This document shows positions 8,612-16,752 of a stretch of 64,000 nucleotides of DNA, in pieces. How positions within the stretch are numbered: position 1 is the first letter of the stretch; the number at the start of each line of letters is the position of its first letter. The position numbers and the translations under genes were made by a program. Origin of the DNA: Streptomyces flaveolus (lineage in GTDB: Bacteria; Actinomycetota; Actinomycetes; Streptomycetales; Streptomycetaceae); contig NZ_BMRV01000004.1 of assembly GCF_014648815.1 (NCBI RefSeq), positions 496,001 to 560,000 of the forward strand, read 5' to 3'. The notes below the pieces were generated by a model, which was not told where the DNA came from, made no database searches, and saw only the letters and a program-made list of their open reading frames with translations.

Positions 8612-10788
8612 CGACGCACTACGACCGGACGACGTACGAGGGGGATGCGCGTCCCGCCGACAGCGGCGCCCCGCCCCCGGCACAGCCTCCCCGGCCACCC
8701 GCCCAGGCGCTGCCGCGCAGACTGTGGCGGGGCCGCCCCGAGGACCCGAACTGGGTGCGCCCGGCCTTCCTCGGCCTGCTGCTGGCCACCGCGCTGCTCT
8801 ACCTCTACGACCTGAGCGCCTCCGGCTACGCCAACTCCTTCTACTCGGCGGCCGTGCAGGCGGGCAGCCAGTCCTGGAAGGCGTTCTTCTTCGGCTCGCT
8901 CGACGCGGGCAACGCCATCACCGTCGACAAGCCCCCGGCCGCGCTGTGGCCGATGGCGCTGGCGGTGCGGATCTTCGGGCTGAGCTCCTGGTCGATCCTC
9001 GTCCCCGAGGTGCTGATGGGCGTCGCGACGGTCGCCGTCGTGTACGCGGCCGTGCGCCGCCGCTTCGGCCCGGCCGCCGGACTGATCGCCGGCGTGGTGC
9101 TGGCGCTCACGCCCGTCGCCGCGCTGATGTTCCGGTTCAACAACCCGGACGCGCTGCTGGCGCTGCTGATGTCCGTGGCCTGCTATCTCGTCGTGCGCGC
9201 GCTGGAGGACGGCCGGACCAAGTGGCTGATGTGGGCCGGTGCCGCGATCGGTTTCGCGTTCCTGGCGAAGACCCTCCAGGCCTTCCTGATCCTGCCCGCA
9301 CTCGCCCTGGTCTACGGCGTCTGCGCCCCGGTCGGGCTGAGGAAGCGGCTGGGCCAGCTGGCACTGGCGACCGCCGCGATCGTCGTCTCCGGCGGCTGGT
9401 GGGTCGCGGTCGTCGAGCTGTGGCCCGCGTCGTCGCGGCCGTACATCGGCGGCTCGCAGAACAACAGCTTCCTGGAGCTGACCTTCGGCTACAACGGCCT
9501 CGGCCGGCTCAACGGCGAGGAGACCGGCAGCGTCGGCGGCGGGGGCGGCCCGGGCGGCGGGGCCGGCGGGCAGTGGGGCGAGACCGGCTGGGACCGGATG
9601 TTCAACGCGGAGATCGGCGGGCAGATCTCCTGGCTGCTGCCGGCCGCGCTGATCCTGCTCGTCGCGGGCCTGATCGCTACCCGCGGGCGCGGCCGCACCG
9701 ACGCCACGAGGGCGTCCTTCCTGGTGTGGGGCGGCTCGCTGCTGATGACCATGGCGGTCTTCAGCTACATGGCGGGCATCTTCCACCAGTACTACACGGT
9801 GGCTCTCGCCCCCTACCTGGCGGCCGTGGTCGGCATGGGCGCGGCGGCCCTGTGGGAGCGGCGCGAGCGGATCTGGGTGTCCCTGGCGCTCGCCGCCGCC
9901 GTCACGGCGACCGCCGCCTGGGGGTACGTCCTGCTGAACCGCACACCGGACTACCTGCCGTGGCTGCGGTGGCTGGTGCTCGTCGGCGGCCTGGTCGCCG
10001 CGCTCGGGCTCGTCTTCGTCGGGCGGCTGGGGCGGCGGCTCGCCCTCGTGGTGGCGGGGCTGGGCGTCGTGGCGGCGCTGGCCGGGCCGACCGCGTACAC
10101 GCTCAGCACCGTGCAGGAGGGCCACAGCGGCTCCATCGTCACGGCCGGTCCGGCCGGCGCGAGCACGATGGGCGGCCCGGGCGGTGGCGGCCGGGGCGGC
10201 GGCTTCCCGGACGGCGGAAACGCGCCGGGTCAGGGCCAGGGTCAAGGTCAGGCCCAGGGAGGTCCGGGCAACGGCACCGGCGGCTTCCCGGGCGGTGCCC
10301 CGGGCCAGAACCAGCCGGGCAACGGCTTCCCCGGCGGGGGCCAGAACGGCCAGACGGCCCCGAACGGCCGGAACGGCGCCACCGGCGAGGGCGGCCGCGC
10401 GGGCGGCATGGGCGGCCTGCTCAACGGCGCCCAGGTCGGCGCCGAGGCGAAGAAGCTGCTGGAGACCGACGCCGACCGGTACACCTGGGTCGCGGCGGCG
10501 ATCGGCTCGCAGAACGCCGCGAGCTACCAGCTCGGCACCGGCGACCCGGTGATGGCGATCGGCGGCTTCAACGGCACCGACCCCTCACCCACGCCGGCCC
10601 AGTTCAAGAAGTACGTGGCGGACGGCAGGATCCACTACTTCGTCTCCGGCGGCGGCATGGGCGGCGGCACGGGCGGTGACTCCGGCAGCTCGTCGCAGAT
10701 CACCTCGTGGGTCGAGGCCAACTTCAAGGAGGTCACGGCGGGTTCGGCCACGTTCTACGACCTCACGCAGCCGGTCAGCGGCAGCTGA
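8608..10788 (+). CDS. ArnT/PMT-like lipid-linked-sugar glycosyltransferase, integral membrane
   Basis: A 726-residue polytopic protein of the GT-C fold (PMT_2/ArnT-like). It has about eleven hydrophobic helices. The first extracytoplasmic loop carries acidic and aromatic residues (YSAAVQAGSQSWKAFFFG, then ITVDKPP), the pattern that places the catalytic Asp/Lys. A Gly-rich insert interrupts the middle (about 310-325), and another Gly/Gln/Pro-rich linker (about 515-600) leads to a soluble C-terminal domain that ends in DLTQP. It is translationally coupled to the GT2/GtrA protein, which likely supplies its polyprenyl-phosphate sugar donor. The acceptor (protein, teichoic-type polymer or lipid) is not known. 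Confidence 0.8.
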   Translation: MTTHYDRTTYEGDARPADSGAPPPAQPPRPPAQALPRRLWRGRPEDPNWVRPAFLGLLLATALLYLYDLSASGYANSFYSAAVQAGSQSWKAFFFGSLDAGNAITVDKPPAALWPMALAVRIFGLSSWSILVPEVLMGVATVAVVYAAVRRRFGPAAGLIAGVVLALTPVAALMFRFNNPDALLALLMSVACYLVVRALEDGRTKWLMWAGAAIGFAFLAKTLQAFLILPALALVYGVCAPVGLRKRLGQLALATAAIVVSGGWWVAVVELWPASSRPYIGGSQNNSFLELTFGYNGLGRLNGEETGSVGGGGGPGGGAGGQWGETGWDRMFNAEIGGQISWLLPAALILLVAGLIATRGRGRTDATRASFLVWGGSLLMTMAVFSYMAGIFHQYYTVALAPYLAAVVGMGAAALWERRERIWVSLALAAAVTATAAWGYVLLNRTPDYLPWLRWLVLVGGLVAALGLVFVGRLGRRLALVVAGLGVVAALAGPTAYTLSTVQEGHSGSIVTAGPAGASTMGGPGGGGRGGGFPDGGNAPGQGQGQGQAQGGPGNGTGGFPGGAPGQNQPGNGFPGGGQNGQTAPNGRNGATGEGGRAGGMGGLLNGAQVGAEAKKLLETDADRYTWVAAAIGSQNAASYQLGTGDPVMAIGGFNGTDPSPTPAQFKKYVADGRIHYFVSGGGMGGGTGGDSGSSSQITSWVEANFKEVTAGSATFYDLTQPVSGS

Positions 10789-10828
10789 ACGGCAGACCCC
10801 GGACAGCGGCAGGGGCTCCCGCACGGTG

Positions 10829-10862
10829 TTGTACGCCGTAAAGGAGCCCCTATACGCTGTAA
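10829..10862 (+). promoter_or_regulatory. promoter of the efflux gene with a direct repeat (possible TetR operator)
   Basis: TTGTAC (10829-10834) and TATACG (10851-10856) are spaced 16 bp and form a plausible promoter just before the MFS gene. It carries a direct repeat, TACGCCGTAA (10832-10841) and TACGCTGTAA (10853-10862), 21 bp apart, i.e. two helical turns. The downstream TetR regulator is the obvious candidate ligand-controlled binder, though this is inference. Confidence 0.4.
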
Positions 10863-10865
10863 GGC

Positions 10866-12374
10866 ATGACGATGTCCTCGCAGGAACAGGCGCCGGCCGG
10901 CACCGGGGTCCGGGCCCACCCGCAGCGCTGGCTGATCCTCGGTGTCATCAGCCTCGCCCAGCTGACCGTGGTGCTGGACAACACCGTGCTGAACGTGGCC
11001 ATCCCCTCGCTCACCGGCGAGCTCGGGGCCGCGACGTCCGACATCCAGTGGATGATCAACGCCTACTCGCTGGTGCAGTCCGGCCTGCTGCTCACCGCCG
11101 GCAGCGCGGCCGACCGCTACGGCCGCAAGAAGATGCTCACCGCGGGCCTGGCCCTGTTCGGCCTGGGCTCGCTCGCGGCCGGCCTCGCGGACACCACCGG
11201 TCAGCTGATCGCCGCCCGGGCCGGCATGGGCGTCGGCGGCGCGCTGCTGCTCACCACCACGCTCGCCGTGGTCATGCAGATCTTCACGCCCGAGGAGCAC
11301 CCGAAGGCGATCGGCATCTGGAGCGCGGTCAGCGCACTCGGTTTCGCGAGCGGGCCGCTGATCGGCGGCTTCGTGCTGGACCACTTCTGGTGGGGCGCCA
11401 TCTTCCTGATCAATCTGCCGGTCGTGGCGCTGGGCCTCGTCGCGGTCGTGGTTCTGGTCCCCGAGTCGAAGAACCGGCGGGGCGACCGCCCCGACCTGCT
11501 CGGCGCCGTCCTCTCCACGATCGGCATGGCCGCCCTGGTCTACGCGATCATCTCCGGCCCCGAACACGGCTGGACGTCCGGCAGGGTGCTCGCCACGGCA
11601 GCCGTCGCCGTGGTGGTCCTCACGCTCTTCGCGTACTGGGAGAGCCGTATCCCGTATCCCATGCTCGACCTGCACTTCTTCCGCGACCAGCGGTTCACCG
11701 GCGCGGTCACCGGTGCCGTGCTGGTCACCTTCGGCATGGGTGGCGCGCTCTTCCTGCTCACCCAGCACCTGCAGTTCGTGCTCGGCTACGGCGCCCTGGA
11801 GGCGGGCCTGCGGACCGCTCCGCTGGCCCTGACCGTGGTGCTGCTGAACTTCACCGGGGTGACCGCGAAGTGGCTGGCCCGGCTGGGCGCGCCGAAGTCG
11901 GTGCTGCTGGGCATGGTGCTGATGTCCGCCGGTCTGGTGGCCATCTCCACCCTGACCGCCCAGGGCTACGCCGGCACGCTGCTGGGCCTGCTGCTGGTCG
12001 GCGCGGGATGCGCGGTGGCCAACCCCGCCATGGCACACGCGATCATGAGCGCGATACCGCCGGCCAAGGCGGGGATCGGCGCGGGCATCAACGGTACGTT
12101 GGCGGAGTTCGGCAACGGTCTGGGCGTGGCCGTGCTGGGCGCGGTGCTGACCTCCCGGTTCGCCGCGCTGGCGCCGGTGGCGGCGGCGTCGTTGCCGGCC
12201 GCGCTGGCCACGGCGCGGGGGGAGGGGGAGCGGGCTCGGGTGATCGACGCGTTCTCCTCCGGAGTGGAGAGCAGTCAGCTGGTGGGGGCGGTGGCCGTGC
12301 TGCTCGGTGGGGTGGTCGCGGCGGCCTTGTTGCGCAGGGCGGAGAAAGGGGAAGCGGAGAGGGCGGTCGCCTAG
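10866..12374 (+). CDS. MFS drug transporter, DHA2 (EmrB/QacA) family
   Basis: Proton-driven efflux pump of 502 residues with about 14 transmembrane segments. Family motifs are visible: LDNTVLNVAIPSL in helix 1 (motif D1), the loop 2-3 motif GSAADRYGRKKM (motif A), and SGPLIGGF (motif C, antiporter type). The ATG at 10866 follows GTAAGG. The gene lies 122 bp upstream of a TetR regulator on the same strand, an arrangement usual for regulated efflux. The substrate cannot be read from sequence. Confidence 0.9.
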   Translation: MTMSSQEQAPAGTGVRAHPQRWLILGVISLAQLTVVLDNTVLNVAIPSLTGELGAATSDIQWMINAYSLVQSGLLLTAGSAADRYGRKKMLTAGLALFGLGSLAAGLADTTGQLIAARAGMGVGGALLLTTTLAVVMQIFTPEEHPKAIGIWSAVSALGFASGPLIGGFVLDHFWWGAIFLINLPVVALGLVAVVVLVPESKNRRGDRPDLLGAVLSTIGMAALVYAIISGPEHGWTSGRVLATAAVAVVVLTLFAYWESRIPYPMLDLHFFRDQRFTGAVTGAVLVTFGMGGALFLLTQHLQFVLGYGALEAGLRTAPLALTVVLLNFTGVTAKWLARLGAPKSVLLGMVLMSAGLVAISTLTAQGYAGTLLGLLLVGAGCAVANPAMAHAIMSAIPPAKAGIGAGINGTLAEFGNGLGVAVLGAVLTSRFAALAPVAAASLPAALATARGEGERARVIDAFSSGVESSQLVGAVAVLLGGVVAAALLRRAEKGEAERAVA

Positions 12375-12496
12375 GAGCTCGGGTGGCGTGCGCCGTCACG
12401 CGAGTGCGGGTAAGTCGTGGCTGGTCGCGCAGTTCCCCGCGCCCCTTTCAGGGGCACTTAGCATGACCGGCAACCGAGAGATCGAGGCGAGTGCGC

Positions 12497-13252
12497 ATGG
12501 CGAAGGCAGGGCGGCAGGGGCCGAAGGCCAGTGTCTGGCTCGGGGGCGGTGCTCGCCGCGGCGGACGGGGCGGCGGGCAGCCGTCCGGGCTCGACCGGGA
12601 ACGGATCACCGAGGTCACCGTCCGGCTGCTGGACGCCGAGGGCCTGGCCAAGTTCTCCATGCGCCGCCTGGCCGCCGAGCTGAACGTGACGGCGATGTCC
12701 GTCTACTGGTACGTCGACACCAAGGACGAACTGCTGGAACTCGCCCTGGACGCCGCTTTCGGCGAGCTGCGGGTGCCCGACCCGGAGGCCGAGGACTGGC
12801 GCGACCAGCTGCGCACGCTGGCCGGGGAGAACCGTGCGCTGCTGGTGCGCCACCCCTGGCTGTCCCAGCTGATCGGCACCTACCTCAACATCGGCCCCAA
12901 CTCGCTGGCCTTCTCCCGGGCGGTGCAGCGCGTCATCCGCCGCACCGGCCTGCCCGCCCACCGGGTGACCGGTGCCATCTCGGCCGTCTTCCAGTTCGTC
13001 TACGGCTACGGCACGATCGAGGGCCACTTCTTCGGCCGGGCGGCGGACACCGGCCTGAGCCCGGACGAGTACTTCCAGCACTCGATGAGCGCGGTGAACG
13101 AGTCGCCGGACACCGCGGGCGTCATCCGGGAGTCCCGGGACATCATGGCGGCCCGCGGCGGCGACACCGTGGCGGAGATGCTGGAGCGGGACTTCGACTT
13201 CGCCCTGGAACTGCTCATCGCGGGCATCGAGGCGATGGTGGAGCGCGCCTAG
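12497..13252 (+). CDS. TetR/AcrR family regulator with TetR-type C-terminal domain
   Basis: A 251-residue one-component regulator. The helix-turn-helix spans about residues 40-75 (LAKFSMRRLAAELNVTAMS, then VYWYVDTKDELL), and the C-terminal part matches the tetracycline-repressor-like ligand domain. The start at the ATG 12497 (MAKAGRQG) is chosen; a GTG six bases upstream is also possible. The Gly/Arg-rich N-terminal extension before the HTH is longer than usual. Location directly behind an efflux pump suggests it represses that pump and probably itself. Confidence 0.85.
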   Translation: MAKAGRQGPKASVWLGGGARRGGRGGGQPSGLDRERITEVTVRLLDAEGLAKFSMRRLAAELNVTAMSVYWYVDTKDELLELALDAAFGELRVPDPEAEDWRDQLRTLAGENRALLVRHPWLSQLIGTYLNIGPNSLAFSRAVQRVIRRTGLPAHRVTGAISAVFQFVYGYGTIEGHFFGRAADTGLSPDEYFQHSMSAVNESPDTAGVIRESRDIMAARGGDTVAEMLERDFDFALELLIAGIEAMVERA

Positions 13253-13258
13253 GGCCTG

Positions 13259-13729
13259 TCAGCCGTCCTTCGCCGGCCGCGCCGGGAAGCCGCCCGTCGC
13301 CACCGGCCCCCACTTCTCGGGTGTCACCCGGATGATCGACTTGCCCTGCTCGACCATGGCCCGCCGGTACTCGTCCCAGTCGGGGTGCTCGCCGGCGATG
13401 TTGCGGTAGTACTCCACGAGCGGCTCCACGGAGTCGGGTGTGTCGATGACCTCCGCCGTGCCGTCGACCTGGACCCAGGGCCCGTTCCACTCGTCGCTGA
13501 GCACGATGAGGCTGACCCGCTCGTCCCGCCGGGCGTTGCGCGTCTTGGCCCGTTCCGGGTAGGTGGAGACCACGATCCGGCCCGAGTCGTCGACCCCGCA
13601 GGTCAGCGGCGACCCCTGCGGGCTGCCGTCGGCCCGCCGGGTCAGCAGGACGGCGCGGTGCCGGGGGCGTACGAAGTCCAGCAACTCGTCGAGGGACACG
13701 CGGGTGTTGGTCGCGATGTTCGGTGCCAT
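13259..13729 (-). CDS. PPOX-class F420-dependent oxidoreductase (FMN-binding split barrel)
   Basis: A 156-residue split-barrel protein of the pyridoxamine-5'-phosphate-oxidase-like superfamily, of the type that in actinobacteria often uses F420. Family features include AVLLTRRADGSPQGSPL (strand pair with the ligand loop), GRIVVSTYPERAKTRNARRD (phosphate contact) and the C-terminal IIRVTPEKWGP. It is convergent with tetR, with six bases between the stops, and is followed by the STAS gene on the same strand upstream. Cofactor choice (F420, FMN or heme) and substrate are not determined by the sequence. Confidence 0.8.
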   Translation of the reverse strand: MAPNIATNTRVSLDELLDFVRPRHRAVLLTRRADGSPQGSPLTCGVDDSGRIVVSTYPERAKTRNARRDERVSLIVLSDEWNGPWVQVDGTAEVIDTPDSVEPLVEYYRNIAGEHPDWDEYRRAMVEQGKSIIRVTPEKWGPVATGGFPARPAKDG

Positions 13730-13738
13730 GCCGCCAGC

Positions 13739-14110
13739 CTAGGCCGAAGGCCCGCCACCGGCCCGCAGTGCCTCCGCGAGGTTGTCGTGGACCGGCACGT
13801 CGCGGCGCAGGCCCGTCAGCTCCAGGATCCGGCTCGGCGCGCTCCTCGGGGCCGCCACCACCCGCAGCACGGTCCGGCCGCTCAGCCGGTGGCGTACCTC
13901 GTCGAGAAGGCGGACGCCCTGGGAGTCCATGAAGTGGGTCGCGGTCAGGTCCAGGACGAGGAGGCGCAGCCCGGCGGAGTGATGGTCCACCGCGGCCATG
14001 ATCATCGGCAGCAGTCCCGCGGCGTTGCAGAAGTCGATCTCCGGCGGCAGCGGCAGCACGGCGCAGCCGGGCGGATCGCACGGCTCGCATGGTTGGGGAA
14101 GGAAGGTCAC
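13739..14110 (-). CDS. STAS-domain anti-sigma factor antagonist
   Basis: A 123-residue single STAS domain, the SpoIIAA/BldG-like fold that binds anti-sigma kinases. The phospho-Ser motif reads THFMDSQGVRLLDEV with the conserved D-S-x-G. The start is a GTG at 14110 because AGGTGAG lies seven bases upstream; longer in-frame starts lack a good site. Cys residues near the N-terminus (PCEPCDPPGC) are unusual for the family. It is divergent from a GAF-ANTAR gene. In this genus such antagonists often act on SigB/SigF-type sigma factors, two of which are encoded about 7 kb away, but a link is only inference. Confidence 0.8.
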   Translation of the reverse strand: MTFLPQPCEPCDPPGCAVLPLPPEIDFCNAAGLLPMIMAAVDHHSAGLRLLVLDLTATHFMDSQGVRLLDEVRHRLSGRTVLRVVAAPRSAPSRILELTGLRRDVPVHDNLAEALRAGGGPSA

Positions 14111-14345
14111 GTCACTCACCTGACAGACGTCCGTCCGGTTTCCGGCAAGGCCGCTTCCTGACCCGGGCCCCATTCCATCACGCGGGGGGCAGGCCACGGA
14201 AGGCGCCCTCCCGCTCCGTCGGCCGGGCGTCACCGGCGCGCAACCGAGCGGCTAAAGTGCTGTAGTCCTGTGCTCGCAGTCGGGAATGTGCTGCGGAGCT
14301 CTCCTGCGCACGGTCGGATGGCCGTGCATGCCGAAGAGGTTCGTG

Positions 14346-15053
14346 GTGGCTGCGTCCGAATTTACTGATTTGCCGCGTTTGCCGGTGGGTTTCGAGCTGG
14401 CCGAGGCTCTGACCACGGCCGCCCGGCAGCTGCACGAGACGGGCACCGCGGACAACACCCTGCGCACCGCGGTCGAGCTGGCCGTGCACCTGATGCCCGG
14501 CGCCGAGCACGCCGGCATCTCGGAGATCGAGCGCGGCAGCGGGCGCCGCACGCTGGCCTGGACCGACGAGGTCGTGCGCTCCGCCGACGTCCGGCACTCG
14601 GGCGCTGAACCGCACCCGGACTGGGAGCGGCTGTGGACCACGTCCGTGGTGCGGATAGAGGACACCGAGGCCGACGGCGGCGGCAACGCCCTGTCCGGCC
14701 TCGGCCTCCGCTCGGCGCTGTCCCTGCGGCTGCGGGCCGACCGGCGCCGCCTGACCGTGCTGACGGCCTACGCACGCAGGCCGCGTGCCTTCGACGAGGA
14801 CGCCACCCGCGTCGGCCGCCTGTTCACCGCGCACGTCAGCCTCGCCCTGGACTCGGCGACCGTGCGCGAGCAGCTCACCGAGGCGATGCGCACCCGGGAC
14901 CTGATCGGCCAGGCCACCGGCATCCTCATGGAGCGCATGACCATGGACGCGGCCGGTGCCTTCGACTCCCTGGTCAAGGCCTCGCAGCGGGAGAACGTCA
15001 AGCTGCGCGACCTGGCCCGCCGCATCGTCGACGCGAACAACACGTCCGGGTGA
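14346..15053 (+). CDS. GAF and ANTAR domain protein (RNA-binding antiterminator type)
   Basis: A protein of about 235 residues with an N-terminal GAF-like sensor and a C-terminal ANTAR domain (RDLIGQATGILMERMTMD through KLRDLARRIV), which in other proteins binds dual-hexaloop RNA to prevent termination. The start is set at GTG 14346 because GAAGAGG lies six bases upstream; GTG 14343 and ATG 14328 are alternatives. It is followed 39 bp later by a second, related GAF-ANTAR gene, so the two are probably co-transcribed. The ligand of the GAF domain is unknown. Confidence 0.8.
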   Translation: MAASEFTDLPRLPVGFELAEALTTAARQLHETGTADNTLRTAVELAVHLMPGAEHAGISEIERGSGRRTLAWTDEVVRSADVRHSGAEPHPDWERLWTTSVVRIEDTEADGGGNALSGLGLRSALSLRLRADRRRLTVLTAYARRPRAFDEDATRVGRLFTAHVSLALDSATVREQLTEAMRTRDLIGQATGILMERMTMDAAGAFDSLVKASQRENVKLRDLARRIVDANNTSG

Positions 15054-15092
15054 GGAGGCGTCGTCGGGCCTTGACGGGATATCCGTAGGGCC

Positions 15093-15803
15093 ATGACCGC
15101 ACAGAGCCCCGAGAGCCCCGAGACGCTGGACCGCGCGCTGGCGCGCAGCCAGGGACTCGACACCCTGCTGCGCGATCTGACCGACCGCGCGGTGCGCGAG
15201 GTGCCCGGCGCCGTCGCCTGCTCGATCACGGTGCGCCGGGCCGACCGGCTGATGACCCTGGCGGGCAGCTCGGGCCTCCCCAGCGGCCTGGACCTGCGCC
15301 AGTACGAGAACGGATCGGGCCCGTGCGTGGACGCCGCCGAGACCGGCAGCCCCCGCTACTCCCCCGACCTGGCCGAGGAGACCCGCTGGCCCGCGTACAC
15401 GGAGTACGCGCTGGCCACCGGGGTGCGCTGTGTGCTGGCGCTGCCGCTGGCCGTCGAGGGCGAGACGGGCGCCGCGCTCAACTTCTACGGCGTCGAACCG
15501 GGCTCGCTGGGTGAGGGACGCGAAGCGGCCCGCACCTTCGCGGTGCGGGCCGCCGACGCGGTCGACGAGGCCCTGCGCATCGAGCGGCAGCGTTCCTCGG
15601 CGGCCGACGTGCGCACCGCCCTGCTCTCCCGCAGCGTCATCGACCAGGCGGTCGGCATCCTCATGGCCCGCGAGCGCATCGACGCCCACCGGGCCATGGA
15701 ACGGCTGCGCCGGGCCTCGCAGCACACGAACATCAAGCTCCGGGACCTGTGCGACGAGCTGGTGGCCCGGGCGTCCGGCGGCGCCTCACGCGGCCGGCAG
15801 TGA
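15093..15803 (+). CDS. GAF and ANTAR domain protein, paralogue of the preceding gene
   Basis: A 236-residue protein with a well-preserved GAF domain (about 25-165, including NGSGPCVDAAETG and VRCVLALPLAVEGETGAALNFY) and a C-terminal ANTAR domain (SRSVIDQAVGILMARERID, then TNIKLRDLCDELV). It is likely a transcription antiterminator responding to a small ligand or redox state. Tandem GAF-ANTAR genes suggest a partner arrangement or recent duplication. The end overlaps the convergent yceI-like gene by 18 bases. Confidence 0.85.
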   Translation: MTAQSPESPETLDRALARSQGLDTLLRDLTDRAVREVPGAVACSITVRRADRLMTLAGSSGLPSGLDLRQYENGSGPCVDAAETGSPRYSPDLAEETRWPAYTEYALATGVRCVLALPLAVEGETGAALNFYGVEPGSLGEGREAARTFAVRAADAVDEALRIERQRSSAADVRTALLSRSVIDQAVGILMARERIDAHRAMERLRRASQHTNIKLRDLCDELVARASGGASRGRQ

Positions 15804-16607
15804 CTCCCCCTGGACCGCCTGGATGTCCAGCTCGACCCTGAGGGTCGTGCCGATGGCGGCGATGCCCGCCTGGAGGACCTGGTTGTAGTTCATGGCGAAG
15901 TCCTCGCGCCGCAGTTCCGTGGTCGCGCGGAACGCCGCCCGGGTGCCGCCCCACGGGTCGGCGCCGGTGCCGAGGTAGGCCAGGTCCAGGTCGACCGGGC
16001 GGACGACGCCGTGCAGGCCCAGCTCCCCGTGGACGGTCCAGCGGTCGGAGCCGGCCTGGGTCACCCCGGTGGACCGGAAGGTGATCTCCGGGTGCTGCTC
16101 GACGTCCAGGAAGTCCGCGGAGCGCAGGTGGGTGTCGCGCATGCCGTTGCCGGTGTCGATGGAGGTCGCCTTGATCACCGCCTCCACCCGGGACTTGGTG
16201 ACGTCGTCCGGCGCGATCTCGACCGTGCCGGCGAAGTCGGTGAAGCGGCCGTGCACGCTGGAGATGCCCAGGTGCTGGGCGACCGCGGCCACGCTGGAGT
16301 GTGCCGGGTCGATGGTCCACGGCCCGGGCGGCGGCAGTTCGGTGCCTCCCTGGCGGGCGAGCGTCACGGTGCCGACCTCGGCCCGGCCGCTCGCGGTGAC
16401 GATGGCGCTGGAGGCGGCGGGCGCGTAGCCGACGGCCGTGACGATGACGGTGTACGCCCCCGGCGCCAGCTCGGTCGTGTCCCGCACGGCGCCCTCGGCG
16501 TCCGCCTCGGCGCGCAGCACCTGGGTGCCGGTCATGTCGGTCACCGTGACGACCGCGTGCGACACGGCCCATCCGTCCCGCGTACGGATCCTCGCGGTCA
16601 GTCCCAT
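15786..16607 (-). CDS. YceI-family protein with N-terminal carboxypeptidase-regulatory-like domain
   Basis: A 273-residue protein. Residues about 1-90 form a Greek-key carboxypeptidase-regulatory-like domain (VSHAVVTVTDMTGTQVLRAEAD, ending PGAYTVIVTAVGYAP). Residues about 100-270 are a YceI lipid-binding lipocalin-like domain (WTIDPAHSSV, FLDVEQHPEITFRST, VVRPVDLDLAYLG). The ATG at 16607 follows AGGGGA. No signal peptide is present, so it may be cytoplasmic, as many actinobacterial YceI proteins are. The N-terminal domain is of the same kind as the three repeats at the C-terminus of the neighbouring DHA2 transporter, which is transcribed just upstream on the same strand. The function is unknown; isoprenoid binding is known for the family. 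Confidence 0.8.
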   Translation of the reverse strand: MGLTARIRTRDGWAVSHAVVTVTDMTGTQVLRAEADAEGAVRDTTELAPGAYTVIVTAVGYAPAASSAIVTASGRAEVGTVTLARQGGTELPPPGPWTIDPAHSSVAAVAQHLGISSVHGRFTDFAGTVEIAPDDVTKSRVEAVIKATSIDTGNGMRDTHLRSADFLDVEQHPEITFRSTGVTQAGSDRWTVHGELGLHGVVRPVDLDLAYLGTGADPWGGTRAAFRATTELRREDFAMNYNQVLQAGIAAIGTTLRVELDIQAVQGESLPAA

Positions 16608-16689
16608 CCCGTTGTCCCCTGTTCTCCCCAAAAGCGGGCCCATAGGTCTGCACAGGCCCGAGAAGCCTTATATATCGGTCATAAAGAGA

Positions 16690-16745
16690 CCGGCCCGTGG
16701 CAGCGGCGCGCCTCCGCTCGGAGCGCGCGGGCCGCCACGGGCCGG
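16690..16745 (-). terminator. hairpin terminator between the DHA2 transporter and yceI-like genes
   Basis: Twelve-base stem CCGGCCCGTGGC (16690-16701) against GCCACGGGCCGG (16734-16745), extended internally by GCGCGC/GCGCGC pairing. On the minus strand it is followed by TCTCTTTAT, a short T-rich run. It should end much of the transporter transcript before yceI. Confidence 0.7.
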
Positions 16746-16752
16746 GGTATCG

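Noticed and set aside
6068..8698. 876-codon frame opposite the kinase and glycosyltransferase genes
   Set aside because: Complement of well-supported coding sequence; composition is low complexity Arg/Gly/Ser and no start signal is present.
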